Shown here piece after piece: positions 22,541-24,176 of a stretch of DNA of 24,176 nucleotides. Position 1 is the stretch's first letter. Each line of letters begins with the position of its first letter. Origin of the DNA: CAZOWW01 sp964583765 (GTDB lineage: Bacteria > Actinomycetota > Actinomycetes > Actinomycetales > Kineosporiaceae); NCBI GenBank assembly GCA_964583765.1, contig CAZOWW010000092.1, positions 1 through 24,176 of the forward strand, given 5' to 3'. Under the pieces are notes generated by a model. That model saw nothing but the letters and a program-made list of their open reading frames with translations, ran no database searches and was not told the DNA's origin. The translations under genes were made by a program, and so were the position numbers.

Positions 22541-24025
22541 ATGAGCGCACCTCCGCCTGCTGGCGCGCAGCACCGTGCCTCCCGTTCGTCCGTGCGAGGG
22601 CGTGTGCTGGCCGCGCTGGTCGCCGTCGTCGTGACCGTCGCGCTCGCGGTGGCGGTCCTGCCGGCCGATGTCCGTGGCCGGATCGGGCTGGACTGGGGCT
22701 CCCACCCGGAGCGGGACGCCGCCTCGATCGTGACGACCCAGGCCTCGCAGACCACCGCCCAGGCCGGGGCCGTCGCCGTCCCGACGACCGGCGGTCTCCC
22801 GTCGAGGAGCGCCACGCCGTCCACGACGACGACCTCGCCCACCACGACGTCCACCACCGCAGCCACGGTGGGCGGTTGCGGGCGCCGGCTGGGAACCTCA
22901 CCGGTGGTGAAGGTGACCACGGTCAAGCTGGGGGTGGCCGTCACCGGCGCGGGGCAGCAGGGGGACACCGAGCCGTTGCCGATGGCCGTCGCCGCGATGC
23001 CCTCCGGCGGCTCGTGGTTGGCCTGGCTGGGCACGAACGGGCGGGTCTACCTCGGCAGGCTCGACTGCGCGGACCACCTCGTCGGTACCCCCACCAGTTT
23101 CACCGGGATCGACCTCGAAGACGTGCTGGGGGACGCCGGCGGCGGGGTCCTGCTGCTCACCCGGCGGGGCGAGTGTCACTCCGGGCCGTTGTGCGGGGGA
23201 TCGTCCAGCCCGTGCAACACGATGCACATGATCCGTTTCGACACCTCGGGCCACCAGGTCTGGGACCGTCAGGTCACCAACCTGACCAGCAGCCTCGGCG
23301 GCTACGACGACGGGGCACGGTTCGTCTGGTGGTACCAGCACCACGGCCGGCTGGCGACGAGCGGCACGAACTACGCGGCCTACTTCGCGGTCGCGATCAC
23401 CGTGCGGAACGGCAACTGCGTGGACATCCACGAGGGCGACCGCATGCAGGTGGTCAGCACGAGTGGGTCGTTGCTCTCCGGCCATGACAGCTTCGCGGTG
23501 GGGTGCAGCCACAGCTGGGACACCCACCTGGTGTGGGACCCGCGGACACGCCACTACGCGATGGTCTGCGCGACGGACAACGACTGCCGCATCGCGCAGC
23601 CCGACCCCTACCGCACCGTGGCGGCCGGAGCCTGCGACGGGACGCTCTTCGGAGGCGACATCGTCCTCGCGAAACGCCGGGGCTACTGGACGGCCTGGAG
23701 CCAGGAGGGCATGGCGCGCCTCGAGCACTTCACCAGCGGCGCGTCGGACACGACCGTGCGGACCTCCGCCTCGTCGGGCCATCCGCATCTCGTCGGATAC
23801 GGCGCCGGCCGTATGTTGCTGGCCTGGGGATCGGGCTCCTCGATCGCGGCCCAGGTGTACGACACGGGGACGGGCAAGGCCGTGGGGAGCCGGTTCCGGG
23901 TGCAGGTTCCCGACCACGACTACCAGGCGTTCAAGGCGTTCCCCGACGGGAGTGTGGCGTACGCGGCGGCCGGGAGCAGCCGCACGTCGATCCGCATCGC
24001 CCGCGTGCTGCCCCTGAGCGGCTGA
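22541..24025 (+). CDS. Membrane-anchored or secreted extracellular protein of unknown function
   Basis: A 494-residue protein. Residues ~20-42 (GRVLAALVAVVVTVALAVAVLP) form a single hydrophobic segment after a basic stretch, acting as a signal-anchor or uncleaved signal. A Thr/Ser/Pro-rich linker (PSTTTTSPTTTSTTAATV) follows, then an extracellular domain of about 380 residues. The domain has around ten Cys, suggesting disulfides, and repeated strand-rich units (GSWLAWLGTNGRVYLGRLD, RFVWWYQHHGRLAT, GYWTAWSQEGMARLEHF, RMLLAWGSGSSIAAQVYD). The pattern suggests a beta-propeller. No catalytic motif seen. I chose ATG 22541 because residues before it in the open frame lack coding character. It is divergent from the other exported protein. 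Confidence 0.85.
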   Translation: MSAPPPAGAQHRASRSSVRGRVLAALVAVVVTVALAVAVLPADVRGRIGLDWGSHPERDAASIVTTQASQTTAQAGAVAVPTTGGLPSRSATPSTTTTSPTTTSTTAATVGGCGRRLGTSPVVKVTTVKLGVAVTGAGQQGDTEPLPMAVAAMPSGGSWLAWLGTNGRVYLGRLDCADHLVGTPTSFTGIDLEDVLGDAGGGVLLLTRRGECHSGPLCGGSSSPCNTMHMIRFDTSGHQVWDRQVTNLTSSLGGYDDGARFVWWYQHHGRLATSGTNYAAYFAVAITVRNGNCVDIHEGDRMQVVSTSGSLLSGHDSFAVGCSHSWDTHLVWDPRTRHYAMVCATDNDCRIAQPDPYRTVAAGACDGTLFGGDIVLAKRRGYWTAWSQEGMARLEHFTSGASDTTVRTSASSGHPHLVGYGAGRMLLAWGSGSSIAAQVYDTGTGKAVGSRFRVQVPDHDYQAFKAFPDGSVAYAAAGSSRTSIRIARVLPLSG

Positions 24026-24051
24026 ACGCCGCCCCCGAAGTCCCCGACGGC

Positions 24052-24092
24052 CCCCGGCGAGGTCCGCCCTCACGGCGTTCGTGTCGCCGGGG
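24052..24092 (+). terminator. Possible terminator after the exported protein
   Basis: CCCCGGCGA (24052-24060) and TCGCCGGGG (24084-24092) can pair over 9 bp, and the 23-base loop has an inner CGCC/GGCG pairing. It begins 27 bases past the stop codon. Confidence 0.45.
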
Positions 24093-24176
24093 CGGCCTCC
24101 GCCGTCCCCGCCGTGCCCAGTCCTGTCAGACATCCCATGCCGAAGCTTGTCAAGCGGCAGTCAGTTGATCTTCTTG

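Noticed and set aside
24161..24176. Possible 3' end of a minus-strand gene at the right edge (codons for Lys-Lys-Ile-Asn then TGA)
   Set aside because: Only about 15 bases are visible, too few to support a gene.
1..24176. CRISPR array, rRNA or phage structural module
   Set aside because: No regularly spaced identical repeats of 28-37 bases, no rRNA sequence and no structural phage genes were seen; repeats present have two or three imperfect copies only.

Overview
This is a GC-rich window, roughly 70% G+C by eye, with strong third-position G/C bias. It looks chromosomal and comes from a high-GC actinobacterium. Supporting marks are a GTP-dependent PEP carboxykinase, a multi-membrane-segment LytR-CpsA-Psr (LCP) protein, tRNAs without an encoded CCA end, frequent GTG starts, and several genes with a TANNNT box directly before the start codon (probable leaderless mRNAs). 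I cannot name a genus with confidence.

Layout, left to right. 1-1480 (-): LCP cell-wall glycopolymer ligase, cut by the left edge. 1778-1869 (+): tRNA-Ser(GCT) with promoter and terminator. 2057-3907 (-): pckG, followed by a perfect 21-bp inverted repeat and preceded by a CRP/GlxR-like palindrome. 4321-7944 (-): a four-gene ABC exporter operon, ATPase-permease-ATPase-permease. 8155-8227 (+): tRNA-Arg(ACG), immediately followed by a degraded island scar. The scar holds the C-terminal end of a tyrosine integrase, a small cysteine-motif protein and a frameshifted transposase OrfA. 9514-13745 (-): M20 metallopeptidase and a PLP-dependent group II decarboxylase joined by a 4-base overlap, then a low-complexity gap and a small membrane protein. 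14014-15306 (+): a family 1 glycoside hydrolase. 15514-15738 (+): a 74-residue helix-hairpin-helix-like protein. 16568-18016 (+): a tryptophanase/tyrosine phenol-lyase family enzyme. 18266-20036 (+): a second, unrelated ABC ATPase/permease pair. 20295-21677 (+): a second PLP-dependent decarboxylase of another subgroup. 21820-22374 (-) and 22541-24025 (+): a divergent pair of exported proteins of unknown function.

Three PLP enzymes acting on amino acids (two decarboxylases and a beta-eliminating lyase) and a dipeptidase-like M20 enzyme lie within 12 kb. Together they could release, decarboxylate or deaminate aromatic or other amino acids, but only the peptidase-decarboxylase pair is clearly co-transcribed. 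The most interesting protein is the lyase. It carries the residues that mark tyrosine phenol-lyase substrate recognition, yet has replaced a PLP-contacting arginine and one of the two adjacent active-site lysines. Tandem-type ABC exporters, exported proteins and island debris make up the accessory part. I saw no CRISPR array, rRNA or obvious defence system.
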